A stretch of 62,770 nt of DNA from Gammaproteobacteria bacterium (GCA_028819495.1 JAPPLI010000110.1:18863-81632), one strand, 5' to 3'. Positions 20,395-29,051 are shown, counted from the stretch's first letter. Notes: a model not told the origin generated them from the sequence alone. A program made the numbers and translations.

Positions 20395-21269
20395 GAGGTA
20401 TTCAGGAAACTGGAAGGCGCTGAGCGACGGGCAGCTTGGTGCGGGTTGAAAACAGCAAGCAGTTCACCAACTTCTTTCCGGTTATTCCCGTCTCTGCTGA
20501 TGTTTCTCCTCACCTTGAACTGAGAAATCCGGGCGCCCCGGGTTTTATATAAATCCTGTATCTCTTCGGTATCGTGGTTTGAGATGACAACCTGTATACG
20601 GTTGCCTGCCAGTTCGCAGGCGATGTCCGCCAGCCGCACATGGTCATCCCAGGTGAAACCTCCCGTGTGGTAATCGGTAAAATGCGCGGTATCCGACAAG
20701 GGGACATACGGCGGGTCGCAGTACACCGCATCGCCCGGTAGCGAGTCCTCCATGGTCACGTCGAATGGTTCCTGCTGCAGGGTGACTCTGCCGGCGCGCC
20801 GGACAAACGCCAGCATTTCCTTTTCCGGGAAGTAGGGTCTGTCATAGCGGCCGAACGGTGTGTTGAACCCGCCCTTGGCGTTGTAGCGGCATAATCCGTT
20901 GTAACCATGCCTGTTCAGGTACAGGAACAGCGCCGATTTCCTTCGGGCATTACGGGTCTTATTAAATTCTTTACGGTAGGCATAATAGTACTCACGGGTA
21001 TTGGTCCTGTCGTTGAAGAACCTGCTGCAATAGCTGATGAAAGTGCTTCCTTCTTCAAGCAGCCGGCTGTACAGGCCAATCAGGTCCGGGTTGGCGTCCG
21101 CAAGCAGGTATGCATCGTAGCCGGCATTGAGAAATACCGCGCCCGACCCGACAAACGGTTCTATCAGCCGGTTCGCCGGCCGCAGGACTCTGCGTATCCT
21201 CCCCAGGAGCCGGAATTTCCCGCCGGGCCACTTCAAAAACGGGCGTATATCAGGTTGTCTAGCCCGCAT
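20391..21269 (-). CDS. dam: DNA adenine methylase (Dam family)
   Basis: Methylates adenine, expected in GATC sites, for mismatch repair and replication control. The 292-residue protein has the SAM motif FLKWPGGKFRLL near residue 11, IEPFVGSGAVF, ADANPDLI and the catalytic DPPY (YCDPPYVPLS), in alpha-class order. Length is close to E. coli Dam (278). The ATG at 21269 and the next two codons lie in the terminal repeat of a small element, so its upstream signals come from that element. It overlaps guaB by four bases. Confidence 0.9.
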   Translation of the reverse strand: MRARQPDIRPFLKWPGGKFRLLGRIRRVLRPANRLIEPFVGSGAVFLNAGYDAYLLADANPDLIGLYSRLLEEGSTFISYCSRFFNDRTNTREYYYAYRKEFNKTRNARRKSALFLYLNRHGYNGLCRYNAKGGFNTPFGRYDRPYFPEKEMLAFVRRAGRVTLQQEPFDVTMEDSLPGDAVYCDPPYVPLSDTAHFTDYHTGGFTWDDHVRLADIACELAGNRIQVVISNHDTEEIQDLYKTRGARISQFKVRRNISRDGNNRKEVGELLAVFNPHQAARRSAPSSFLNTS

Positions 21270-21503
21270 ATCTCACCAATTGAGGCGAAGATCGCGCCGG
21301 ATTTTTTGTGTTAGCGGGCGCTCACGACCGAAAGCAGAGTGGTTCTTCTGGTTGAGGGAGTATGTGCCCGCTAACGCAAAAAAGACAAGCGAGGGCGCAT
21401 CAAGCGTGGTGTGTAATGGCACCATGGCAGGCAGAATACCATAACTCATTGACAGCAAACATCTATCGTATGGCAACAAGCGAATTGGTGAGGTATGCGG
21501 GCT
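21261..21503. mobile_element. MITE-like element with 22-base terminal inverted repeats
   Basis: The ends, AGCCCGCATATCTCACCAAT at 21261 and its near-perfect complement ending at 21503 (20 of 22 match), enclose 243 bases without a coding gene. A second inverted pair with core GTTAGCGGGC (21301-21322 and 21363-21384) lies inside. It fills the gap from the bolA stop to the dam start and overlaps the latter. Confidence 0.7.
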
Positions 21504-21505
21504 GG

Positions 21506-21775
21506 CTATATGCCTTCTTCCGGTGTGCGCGCAGTGATGCTCAACGCGTGGATTTCCTGCGGCATCATATCGCTGACCGCCTGGTATACCATCCGGTGCC
21601 GTTCCAAGGTGGAACGGTCCTGGAACCGGGAACTGGCGATACGCACGGTAAAGTGGCCGGCTCCGCCCGCGGCGCCGGCATGCCCGGCATGCAGGTGGGA
21701 GTCATCGGTGATATCCAGGCGTTCCGGCGCCAGTGCCTGCTGCAGTTTCGACCTGATGGTTGTCACCCTGTCCAT
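21506..21775 (-). CDS. BolA family protein
   Basis: An 89-residue BolA/IbaG-type protein that probably partners monothiol glutaredoxins in iron-sulfur handling or acts as a regulator. The core is conserved: IRSKLQQALAPERLDITDDSHLHAGH near the N-terminus, HFTVRIASSRFQ and HRMVYQAVSDMM. The SHLHAGH segment supplies a candidate cluster-binding His. The ATG at 21775 follows the yciB stop by one base; a TTG at 21805 would overlap yciB. Its 3' end abuts the MITE-like element. Confidence 0.9.
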   Translation of the reverse strand: MDRVTTIRSKLQQALAPERLDITDDSHLHAGHAGAAGGAGHFTVRIASSRFQDRSTLERHRMVYQAVSDMMPQEIHALSITARTPEEGI

Positions 21776-21776
21776 T

Positions 21777-22340
21777 TCATTCCTTGCCGGTCTGCGGCTG
21801 CTCAATTGCGTAGCGGGACAGGAACATGACCAGGCCGACCAGGTAAACGATATTCAACAACAGGAAACCGAACAGTTTGAACACGGCCCAGGTTTCGGTG
21901 CTGAAATTCCAGGCGACCAGTAAATTGATTGCGCCGCAAAGCAGGAAGAAGGCAACAAACGATAAATTGGCCTGGCGCCAGACAGCCTGCGGCGCATTGA
22001 ACAACTGTCCCATCAGCCGCTCGGAAAGATTGCGGCTGCCGATGAAATCGCTTGCCAGGAACGCAAGAGAGAATATCCAGAACACGATGGTGGGTTTCCA
22101 CTTGATGAATCTCGCGTCCTTGAGCATCAGGGTGGCGCTGCCCAGAACAAGTACTACCAGGAAAATGACGACATATTGTTTTTCTATCTTCCTGGTAATC
22201 AACCAGCCCAGAAAAATCTGCAAAAACGATGTTGCAATCAGGACTTTAGTCGCCAGGTAGATGCCTTCCTGCCTGTTTTCGGGAATGAAAAGGGCAACCA
22301 GGAAGGCCAGTCCGGGTAAAAAATCCAGGAAAAATTTCAT
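21777..22340 (-). CDS. yciB: inner membrane protein YciB (septation protein A family)
   Basis: A 187-residue membrane protein with five or six predicted helices (first MKFFLDFLPGLAFLVALFI, later KWKPTIVFWIFSLAF and LFGFLLLNIVYLVGLVMFL). The KWKPTIVFW and MGQLF segments are typical of YciB/IspZ. The family is linked to cell-envelope integrity and septation. It is followed immediately by bolA, and the diverging yciO lies across a 269-base inverted-repeat element. Confidence 0.92.
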   Translation of the reverse strand: MKFFLDFLPGLAFLVALFIPENRQEGIYLATKVLIATSFLQIFLGWLITRKIEKQYVVIFLVVLVLGSATLMLKDARFIKWKPTIVFWIFSLAFLASDFIGSRNLSERLMGQLFNAPQAVWRQANLSFVAFFLLCGAINLLVAWNFSTETWAVFKLFGFLLLNIVYLVGLVMFLSRYAIEQPQTGKE

Positions 22341-22367
22341 ATTATCGTATCAGAAGTAATATCATAG

Positions 22368-22636
22368 CTGGTACCCCTTCCAGTGAATATTGACATGTTC
22401 AGCGGGTCGGGAAGCGGTTGAGCGCAAGGCGCGCTGCGCAGGTAATGGCGCGCCCTTGCCAAGCGGCGTAACGCCGCGGGCGACCGCTTCCCGGCCCGCC
22501 CGCAGGGAGCCACACAGCAACGCCAATACGGCGTTGCAGCCCTTGGCAAGGACTCGCCATTCCCGGCGGGCTGCGCCTTGTCTTGGAGTTGCTGTGTGGC
22601 TCTGAACATGTCAATATTCACTGGAAGGGGTACCAG
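22368..22636. mobile_element. 269-base element with long perfect terminal inverted repeats
   Basis: Ends carry CTGGTACCCCTTCCAGTGAA (22368 on) and its exact complement ending at 22636; the match runs about 34 bases. The interior is GC-rich and itself partly palindromic, without a convincing gene. It lies between divergent yciB and yciO and ends one base before the yciO start codon. Confidence 0.8.
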
Positions 22637-22637
22637 T

Positions 22638-23261
22638 ATGGCACAGTATTTTAAAATCCATCCGGACAATCCACAAGTGCGTTTGTTGAACCAGGCTGCG
22701 CTGATCCTGCAGCAGGGCGGGGTGATAGCATATCCCACCGACTCGTGTTATGCCCTGGGCTGCCTGCCGGATAAAAAAAGTGCGTTCGCAAGAATACTGT
22801 CCATACGCCGGTTGAACCAGAAACACAATTTTACACTATTGTGCTCATCGATGACTGTCGTGGGTTCCCTGGCAAGGACTGACAATACCACGTTCCGGTT
22901 GATGAAGCGCCTTACCCCCGGGCCGTACACGTTTTTGTTACGGGCGTCGCACCATGTGCCCCGTTATATACAACACCCGAAAAAAAAGACGATAGGATTA
23001 AGGATCCCGGCGCATGATACGTTGCTGGCATTGCTTGAAATGGTCAAGGAACCGCTGTTGAGTACCAGCCTGATACTGCCGCAAAGTGCCGCGCCCGAGA
23101 CCGGCCCGGAAGAAATCAGCAGCAAGCTGGGCGGGGCGGTGGACCTGGTGATAGACGCCGGTCCCTGTGGAACGGAGTTGACGACGGTCATCGACCTGAC
23201 TTCGGACGCCGTAGAAGTGGTCCGGCAGGGCCTTGGCGGTTTACAGGATGTCCCGGATTGA
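22638..23261 (+). CDS. yciO: Sua5/YciO/YrdC/YwlC family protein
   Basis: A 207-residue YrdC-like protein: MAQYFKIHPDNPQVRLLNQA at the start, GGVIAYPTDSCYALGC (nucleotide-binding KxR/SxN-type fold), LMKRLTPGPYTFLL and TIGLRIPAHD. YrdC relatives make threonylcarbamoyl-AMP for tRNA t6A, while the role of YciO members is less clear. Start ATG 22638 has GGAAGGGG seven bases upstream, and that ribosome site is the terminal repeat of the adjoining element. Single gene on this strand before trpS. Confidence 0.88.
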   Translation: MAQYFKIHPDNPQVRLLNQAALILQQGGVIAYPTDSCYALGCLPDKKSAFARILSIRRLNQKHNFTLLCSSMTVVGSLARTDNTTFRLMKRLTPGPYTFLLRASHHVPRYIQHPKKKTIGLRIPAHDTLLALLEMVKEPLLSTSLILPQSAAPETGPEEISSKLGGAVDLVIDAGPCGTELTTVIDLTSDAVEVVRQGLGGLQDVPD

Positions 23262-23319
23262 ACCACAGGGCACCAGTCAGGCCAGGTGACTAACAGGCTT
23301 TGTTTTCTCAAAAATAATA

Positions 23320-23350
23320 ATCTGCGATAATCTGCGTCATCCGCGGATAA
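23320..23350. repeat. TCTGCG-type repeat before trpS
   Basis: Contains TCTGCGATAATCTGCGTCAT followed by CCGCGGATAA, the same family as the arms of the element at 15095-15261. It lies in the trpS leader, 23 bases before the TTG start. Confidence 0.7.
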
Positions 23351-23372
23351 ATAACATAACAAGGGGATAATA

Positions 23373-24584
23373 TTGGCGATTTCAGCGAACCAGCGGGTGA
23401 TGTCCGGTATGCGGCCGACCGGCGCCCTGCACCTGGGCCACTACCACGGCGTATTGAAAAACTGGGTCAGGCTGCAGAACGAATACGAATGCTTTTTCAG
23501 CGTGGTTGACTGGCATGCCCTGACCACGGAGTATGAGACACCTGACATGGTCGAGAAAAACGTCTGGGAAATGATCATCGACTGGCTGGCGGTGGGCATC
23601 AACCCCGGCGCGGCGAAACTGTATATACAATCACGCATCCCCGAGCACGCGGAACTGCACCTGTTGTTGTCCATGATTACCCCGCAAAGCTGGCTGGAGC
23701 GGGTACCTTCCTACAAGGAACAACAGGAACGGCTGCGTGACAGGGACTTGACCACCTACGGTTTCCTGGGTTATCCGCTGTTGCAGACTGCCGATATCAT
23801 CATATTCAAGGCAAGCTTCGTGCCGGTGGGCGAGGACCAGGTTGCCCACGTGGAAATGGCGCGCGAGGTGGCCAGGCGTTTCAATTACCTGTACGGGCGC
23901 GACGCCGGGTTTGAAAAGAAGGCGGAGAAAGCTGCCAGGAAAATGGGTAAAAGGAACAATAAGCTGTATTTCGACCTGTTGAAGAAGTACCAGGAACAGG
24001 GCAACGTACAGGCATTGGAAAAAGCCAGGGCGCTGGTGGATACACAGCAGAATATCAGCATCAGCGACCGCGAACGCCTGGTAGGATACCTTGAAGGCGG
24101 CGGCAAGATGATCTTCCCGGAACCCCGGGCGCTGCTGACCGAATCGCCGAAAATGCCCGGCACCGACGGGCAGAAAATGTCCAAGTCCTACAACAACACC
24201 ATTTCGCTGCGGGAAAAACCCGGCAGTGTTGAGGACAAGCTCAGGACCATGCCTACCGACCCGGCCCGGATCAGGCGCAACGACCCGGGCGACCCGGAAA
24301 AATGCCCCGTATGGGACCTGCACAAGGTCTATTCGGGCGAGGATGTCAGGAACTGGGCACAGGAAGGCTGCCGCAGCGCCGGCATAGGATGCCTGGATTG
24401 TAAAAAACCACTGATAGACGCCGTTCTCAAGGAGCAGGCGGAGATCAGGGAGCGGGCTGACGAATATATCAATGATCCGGAAACAGTGCGTGCGATCATC
24501 AACGAAGGTTGTGAGACGGCACGGGATATTGCCCGGGAAACCCTGAACGAGGTGCGCGAAGCCATGGGGCTGGATTATGGCTGA
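23373..24584 (+). CDS. trpS: tryptophanyl-tRNA synthetase
   Basis: Charges tRNA-Trp. The 403-residue class I synthetase has the HIGH-type motif PTGALHLGHYHG near residue 16 and KMSKS (GQKMSKSYN) near 270. It carries an extended middle region (KKAEKAARKMGKRNNKLYF and on) compared with the 334-residue E. coli enzyme, as in a known gammaproteobacterial long form. Starts with TTG at 23373 after AAGGGGA. It overlaps scpA by eight bases and leads a trpS-scpA-scpB-rluB block. Confidence 0.95.
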   Translation: MAISANQRVMSGMRPTGALHLGHYHGVLKNWVRLQNEYECFFSVVDWHALTTEYETPDMVEKNVWEMIIDWLAVGINPGAAKLYIQSRIPEHAELHLLLSMITPQSWLERVPSYKEQQERLRDRDLTTYGFLGYPLLQTADIIIFKASFVPVGEDQVAHVEMAREVARRFNYLYGRDAGFEKKAEKAARKMGKRNNKLYFDLLKKYQEQGNVQALEKARALVDTQQNISISDRERLVGYLEGGGKMIFPEPRALLTESPKMPGTDGQKMSKSYNNTISLREKPGSVEDKLRTMPTDPARIRRNDPGDPEKCPVWDLHKVYSGEDVRNWAQEGCRSAGIGCLDCKKPLIDAVLKEQAEIRERADEYINDPETVRAIINEGCETARDIARETLNEVREAMGLDYG

Positions 24585-25380
24585 ACTCCCGCAGGGCGGC
24601 GTGCTGCAGGAGGAAATGCCGTTTGCCATTGTGCAGGGCGTTCCCCTGAGCGAGGTCCCCAAGGACCTTTATATCCCGCCTGATGCGCTGGAGGTGTTCC
24701 TGGAGGCCTTTTCCGGCCCCCTCGACCTGCTGTTGTACCTCATCAAGCGCCAGAACCTGGACATCCTCAACATACCCATCGCCAGGGTCACCGAACAATA
24801 CATGACTTACATTGAATTGATGGAGGTATTGCGGTTGGAGCTGGCCGGGGAGTACCTGGTCATGGCGGCCATGCTGGCGGAGATAAAATCCAGGATGCTG
24901 CTGCCGCGCCCGGAGCAGGACGAGGAAGAGGAAGACCCGCGTGCGGAACTGGTGCGGCGCTTGCAGGAATACGAAATATTCAAACAGGCGGCGCAGGACA
25001 TCGATGACCTGCCGCGGCTTGGCCGCGACTGTTTTGCCGCGCTCATAGATTTCCCCGAAAAACATGTTCACTCAAGTCCGCCCGAAGTGTCGCTGGATAC
25101 CATCCTGCAGTCATTCGGTGAGGTATTGCGGCGCGCCGAGGTATATTCCCATCACCACATCCAGCGCGAACCCCTGTCGGTCAGGGAACGCATGGTATCC
25201 ATACTGGACCGGGTCAACGCCGACGAGTTTACCCGGTTCAGCGACCTGTTCGTCGTGGAAGAAGGCAGGGCAGGCGTCATCGTGGTGTTTCTGGCGTTGC
25301 TGGAACTTGCCAGGGAAACCCTTGTTGAAATCGTGCAGAATGAAACCAATGGTCCGATCTATATCAAGGCAGTCACATGA
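24577..25380 (+). CDS. scpA: segregation and condensation protein A
   Basis: Kleisin subunit of the SMC-ScpAB condensin, which compacts and segregates the chromosome. The 267-residue protein shows the ScpA core FSGPLDLLLYLIKRQNLDILNIPI and EYLVMAAMLAEIKSRMLLP, and a winged C-terminus. Starts inside the trpS end and overlaps scpB by four bases (ATGA), a sign of coupled translation. No smc gene is in the window. Confidence 0.94.
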   Translation: MAELPQGGVLQEEMPFAIVQGVPLSEVPKDLYIPPDALEVFLEAFSGPLDLLLYLIKRQNLDILNIPIARVTEQYMTYIELMEVLRLELAGEYLVMAAMLAEIKSRMLLPRPEQDEEEEDPRAELVRRLQEYEIFKQAAQDIDDLPRLGRDCFAALIDFPEKHVHSSPPEVSLDTILQSFGEVLRRAEVYSHHHIQREPLSVRERMVSILDRVNADEFTRFSDLFVVEEGRAGVIVVFLALLELARETLVEIVQNETNGPIYIKAVT

Positions 25381-26024
25381 ACCCTGTTGAACTCAAGAAA
25401 ATTATCGAGGCTGCGCTGATGGCGCTTAACAGTCCACTGAGCGTCACGGACATGATGTCCATGTTCGGGGAAGACCCGGACAAGCCTGATCGCAGGGCTG
25501 TCAGGAAGGCGCTGGATGAGTTGCAGCAGGACTACGCCGAGCGCGGCGTGGAACTGAAAGAGGTTGCCAGCGGATTCCGCTTCCAGGTCCGTCCGGAACT
25601 GTCCGGGTGGATTAACCGGCTGTTCCGGGAGAGGCCCCAGCGTTATTCCCAGGCGCTCCTGGAAACCCTGGCGATTATCGCCTACCGGCAACCGGTCACC
25701 CGGGGCGAGATCGAGGATATCCGCGGCGTGAGCCTGAGTACCGGTATTATCCGCACGCTGTTTGAACGTGAATGGATAAAAGTGGTGGGCCACCGGGACG
25801 TACCGGGGCACCCCGAATTGCTGGCGACCACCTACCAGTTCCTGGATTATTTCAACCTGAAGGAACTGGCCGAACTGCCGACCCTGGGCGATATCAGGGA
25901 TATAGGCCAGATCGAGCCCGACCTGTTCGATAGCGCGGGGCAAGCTGCTGACGGAGATGCGTCTGAGGACGTCTTCGAGGACACTAACGTCATTCCATTT
26001 TCCAATCAGCCCAGTAGTGGCTGA
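25377..26024 (+). CDS. scpB: segregation and condensation protein B
   Basis: Dimeric winged-helix partner of ScpA in the SMC complex. The 215-residue protein has IIEAALMALNSPLSVTDM at the start and SQALLETLAIIAYRQPVTRGEIEDIRGVS in the middle, both conserved. The C-terminal tail is acidic and variable, as usual. Its 3' end overlaps the rluB GTG start. Confidence 0.94.
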   Translation: MNPVELKKIIEAALMALNSPLSVTDMMSMFGEDPDKPDRRAVRKALDELQQDYAERGVELKEVASGFRFQVRPELSGWINRLFRERPQRYSQALLETLAIIAYRQPVTRGEIEDIRGVSLSTGIIRTLFEREWIKVVGHRDVPGHPELLATTYQFLDYFNLKELAELPTLGDIRDIGQIEPDLFDSAGQAADGDASEDVFEDTNVIPFSNQPSSG

Positions 26025-26754
26025 CCGTATTCAGAAAGTCCTGGCGTCCACCGGGCTGGGCTCGCGCCGTCATATCGACCGACTGATCAAGGCTGGCCGC
26101 GTGCGCGTCAACGGCAGGGTGGCGCAACCGGGAGACAAGCTCAACCCGCATGACCGGGTGAGTATCGACCGGCGCCCGGTCAAGCGGGACGCGATGCCGG
26201 CGAGCGCAACCGGGGCCAGGCCGAAGGTGCTGGCCTACTACAAGCCCCAGGGTGAAATCTGCACGTCGGCGGACCCGCAGGGGCGCAGGACGGTCTTTGC
26301 CGGGCTGCCGAAGTTGAAGCGGGGACGCTGGATCAGCATCGGCCGCCTGGATATCAATTCCAGCGGGCTGCTGCTGTTCACCGACGATGGGGTATTGGCG
26401 GAGCGCCTGATGCATCCGCGCAACCAGGTTGAGCGTGAGTATGCCGTGCGGGTATCGGGTCGCGCCACGGACGAACAGCTTCAGGCATTGAGAAAAGGCG
26501 TTGACCTGAAGGACGGAATGGCGCGCTTCAACGCAATCTCCCGCGGCGCCGGCCAGGGCAGGAACCGCTGGTACAAGGTGATCATCATGGAAGGCCGCAA
26601 CCGGGAGGTGCGGCGCCTGTGGGAGTCCCAGGGCCTGGCCGTCAACCGTCTTATCCGCATACGCTACGGTTCCTGCAGCCTGCCGCGTATCAAGCGTCCC
26701 GGCCAGTTCTGGGAATTGGGCCGGGAAGAGACTGACGCCCTGTTGAACCTCTAA
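26017..26754 (+). CDS. rluB: 23S rRNA pseudouridine synthase RluB
   Basis: Makes pseudouridine at about position 2605 of 23S rRNA. The 245-residue protein has an N-terminal S4 domain (DRIQKVLASTGLGSRRHIDRLIKAGRV) and a RsuA/RluB catalytic domain with GRLDINSSGLLLFTDDG, where the catalytic Asp lies, and EGRNREVRRLWE. The GTG at 26017 overlaps the scpB stop. An ATG is not available nearby in frame; the longer ORF adds residues unlike the family. Confidence 0.92.
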   Translation: MADRIQKVLASTGLGSRRHIDRLIKAGRVRVNGRVAQPGDKLNPHDRVSIDRRPVKRDAMPASATGARPKVLAYYKPQGEICTSADPQGRRTVFAGLPKLKRGRWISIGRLDINSSGLLLFTDDGVLAERLMHPRNQVEREYAVRVSGRATDEQLQALRKGVDLKDGMARFNAISRGAGQGRNRWYKVIIMEGRNREVRRLWESQGLAVNRLIRIRYGSCSLPRIKRPGQFWELGREETDALLNL

Positions 26755-26782
26755 CCCCTGGTGCCGGCGCCAACGAAACATC

Positions 26783-26825
26783 GGGGTCAGAGTAAGAATT
26801 TCGTCAGAAATTTTACTCTGACCCC
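26783..26825. repeat. palindromic GGGGTCAGAGTAA repeat
   Basis: Full copy 28 bases after the rluB stop and upstream of the tpiA promoter; it may act as a boundary hairpin between the two units. Confidence 0.85.
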
Positions 26826-26874
26826 ATCTATCCGACCAAAGTCAGCGCGAACTGCGGCACGCGCACTTCCCCCT

Positions 26875-26902
26875 TTGACTTTTCGGTAATTTCCGTTAAT
26901 CT
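26875..26902 (+). promoter_or_regulatory. probable tpiA promoter
   Basis: TTGACT at 26875-26880 and TAATCT at 26897-26902 with a 16-base spacer, 40 bases before the tpiA start. Confidence 0.5.
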
Positions 26903-26942
26903 TGGCATCCTTTTTTCATAAGGCTTGTGTAGATAGACCATC

Positions 26943-27698
26943 ATGACCGACAGACAACCCCTGGTAGCCGGCAACTGGAAGATGAACGGCAGCCGCGCAT
27001 CCGTCAGGTCGTTGCTGGACGGGTTATGCCGGGGTGTGCCGGAAAACGGTGTGGAAGTGCTGGTGTGCGCTCCGTTTATCCATATACCGCTGGCGGCGGA
27101 ACTGCTTGCCGGCAGCGCCATCGGACTGGGCGCGCAGACGGTGTCGGAATACGGTAACGGCGCCTACACCGGTGAGATTTCTACGGATATGCTGAAAGAT
27201 TACGGGTGCGGGTATGTTATCATCGGGCACTCGGAGCGGCGCCATATCCTGGGCGAGACCAACGAGACGGTGGCAAGGAAGTTCCGTCACGCCCGGGACA
27301 GCGGCTTGCAGGTAATACTGTGCCTGGGCGAGCGGCTGGAAGAAAGGGAGGCGGGCATGACCGAGCAGGTACTGTCGGAACAACTGGACGCGGTCATTGC
27401 CGCAGCAGGCATGGAATGTTTCAGCGGCGCGGTCATCGCCTATGAGCCGGTCTGGGCCATCGGCACGGGCCGTACGGCAACGCCGGAACAGGCCCAGGCG
27501 GCCCACAGCTTCATCAGGCTGCAGGTGGCCAGGCACGATGACCGGATTGCCGACGGGCTGCGCATCCTCTACGGTGGCAGCGTGAAAGCGGACAATGCCG
27601 CGGGACTGTTCGCCATGGCGGACGTGGACGGCGGACTGATCGGCGGCGCATCCTTGAAAGTTGATGATTTCCTGGCGATTTGCCAGTCAATAGGCTGA
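26943..27698 (+). CDS. tpiA: triosephosphate isomerase
   Basis: Interconverts dihydroxyacetone phosphate and glyceraldehyde 3-phosphate in glycolysis. The 251-residue TIM barrel has VAGNWKMNG near residue 8 (catalytic Lys), IIGHSERR (catalytic His) and AYEPVWAIGTG (catalytic Glu), and GGSVKADNA for phosphate. Start ATG 26943. Followed 16 bases later by secG, the standard gammaproteobacterial order. Confidence 0.97.
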   Translation: MTDRQPLVAGNWKMNGSRASVRSLLDGLCRGVPENGVEVLVCAPFIHIPLAAELLAGSAIGLGAQTVSEYGNGAYTGEISTDMLKDYGCGYVIIGHSERRHILGETNETVARKFRHARDSGLQVILCLGERLEEREAGMTEQVLSEQLDAVIAAAGMECFSGAVIAYEPVWAIGTGRTATPEQAQAAHSFIRLQVARHDDRIADGLRILYGGSVKADNAAGLFAMADVDGGLIGGASLKVDDFLAICQSIG

Positions 27699-27714
27699 AT
27701 TCAGCGAGGTAAAC

Positions 27715-28086
27715 ATGGAGACATTACAGGCTTTATTACTGGTAGTGCAGGTGATCTGCGCCATCGCATTGATCGGCTTCATCCTGATACAGCACGGGAA
27801 AGGCGCGGATGCCGGCGCGGCATTCGGCAGCGGCGCATCGGCCACCGTGTTCGGCGCTGCGGGATCCGGCAACTTCCTGACCAAAACGACCACGGCCCTT
27901 GCGTTCGTGTTCCTGCTCAACAGCCTGGTCCTGGCCTGGATGGCCAAGGAACGCAGCCTGGAGGCAAGGCAGTTGAATGTTGTTGAACCGTTGTTGATGG
28001 AGCAGCCGGCAGAGCAGGTTGATGCCGTTCCGGACGAGATCCCGGTAGACATGGTGGAATCGGATATCCCGATAATTCCCGAGTGA
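27715..28086 (+). CDS. secG: preprotein translocase subunit SecG
   Basis: Small membrane partner of SecYEG. The 123-residue protein has two transmembrane helices (LLVVQVICAIALIGFILIQ and TTTALAFVFLLNSLVLAWM) around the conserved HGKGADAGAAFGSGAS loop. The C-terminal tail is acidic. It is followed by tRNA-Leu, as in many relatives. Confidence 0.94.
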   Translation: METLQALLLVVQVICAIALIGFILIQHGKGADAGAAFGSGASATVFGAAGSGNFLTKTTTALAFVFLLNSLVLAWMAKERSLEARQLNVVEPLLMEQPAEQVDAVPDEIPVDMVESDIPIIPE

Positions 28087-28158
28087 GCAGGGAGTAAGTT
28101 TACGCTGAAAATGCAGGTGTCAAGCCTGCACTGAATTTGAGTTGAATCTCCAATACGT

Positions 28159-28244
28159 GCCGATGTGGTGGAATTGGTAGACACGCTGTCTTGAGGGGGC
28201 AGTGCCCAAAAGGCGTGCCGGTTCGAATCCGGCCATCGGCACCA
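28159..28244 (+). tRNA. tRNA-Leu (anticodon GAG), CCA encoded
   Basis: The acceptor arms GCCGATG and CATCGGC pair; the D region has GGAATTGGTAGACAC. The anticodon stem CTGTC/GGCAG encloses loop TTGAGGG with anticodon GAG. A long variable arm follows (class II) and the T arm is CCGGTTCGAATCCGG. The gene ends CACCA. It follows secG and is the likely integration target for the island downstream. Confidence 0.95.
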
Positions 28245-28282
28245 TTTACATGACCCTGATCCATAACCAGAATGAACGTCGT

Positions 28283-28693
28283 TTACGCTACTTTCCCATC
28301 AAGAAGTATATTCAAGCCCTTCAATATTTTCCGGAAGGTGCTGGAATTAATATTTTGATAACCTTCATTCTCATAGCGCGCAATCTGTCTTGGGCTGATA
28401 CCCACTTTGCGGCCAAACTCATCAATACTCATGTGGGCTGCTATCCTGTAGCGAATCGGCGCAACCATCAAATCATCTACTGAATGTATTTCCACATCTG
28501 AAGGTCTGCTGTTTCTGAGCGCATGATATTCGTCAATAGCTTCTTGAATTTCATCAATTAATTCCTGCGTCTGCGCTCGGCCTGCCTGTTCTATTTCATT
28601 GGGAACACCTTTCTTTACAGGAGATGAAAGGGATTCCGTGAGCATGACCAGTTGTTTTTTTGCAGCCTCGTACTGTTTATCGCTGGTAATCAT
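28283..28693 (-). CDS. HigA-like/XRE antitoxin
   Basis: A 136-residue protein with an N-terminal helical part beginning MITSDKQYEAAKKQ, as in HigA-superfamily antitoxins, and a C-terminal HTH (about 85-130: AHMSIDEFGRKVGISPRQIARYENEG). It probably represses its own operon. It overlaps the upstream small gene by four bases, the usual toxin-antitoxin layout, but that partner looks internally deleted, so this may be a left-over antitoxin. First gene after tRNA-Leu. Confidence 0.8.
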   Translation of the reverse strand: MITSDKQYEAAKKQLVMLTESLSSPVKKGVPNEIEQAGRAQTQELIDEIQEAIDEYHALRNSRPSDVEIHSVDDLMVAPIRYRIAAHMSIDEFGRKVGISPRQIARYENEGYQNINSSTFRKILKGLNILLDGKVA

Positions 28694-28896
28694 TCTGAAT
28701 CTCCTAACCTGATAACAATAATGCCTTTCGGTTCACCTTCCCGATTAACCTGGAAAAACTCAGGAAATGGAAGGCCGCTTTCCGCTTCGGCAATGTTTGA
28801 AAAAGAGGAACCGAATGCCGCTTCGACATCATCTACCGTGGCCGGATGTTCGCCCGGAGGCAACTCGCCATTCTCCTGTAATGCGGGAATATCCAT
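28690..28896 (-). pseudogene. DUF6932-like toxin-partner remnant with internal deletion
   Basis: The 68-residue frame begins MDIPALQENGELPPGEHPAT, like the start of DUF6932 (nucleotidyltransferase-like) proteins, and ends FFQVNREGEPKGIIVIRLG, like their end. Members are about 150 residues, so I infer that the middle, which would hold the nucleotidyltransferase core, is lost in frame. The match is from memory of the family and not tested. It is coupled (ATGA) to the HigA-like gene. Confidence 0.55.
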
Positions 28897-29014
28897 TTAC
28901 ACAACCTGCTCAGCTATTCAAATGTCTATTATATCATGACTAATCAGTCATGTCTGAAAAAGCGTAGATGTTTGGGGTTCAGCAATTCAGGGGACAATAG
29001 TTAATTTTGAAAGA

Positions 29015-29051
29015 CGTACCGGTTCCACTCTGGCCATCGGCACCATTTACA
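29015..29051. repeat. degenerate copy of the tRNA-Leu 3' end (att-like)
   Basis: Matches 28214-28250 (T arm, acceptor stem, CCA and the next bases) with about five mismatches; GGCCATCGGCACCATTTACA is exact. Such copies mark an integrated element's far end. Confidence 0.8.

Noticed and set aside
28112-28130. Terminator after secG (TGCAGG with CCTGCA hairpin).
   Set aside because: The stem is short and no T run follows.
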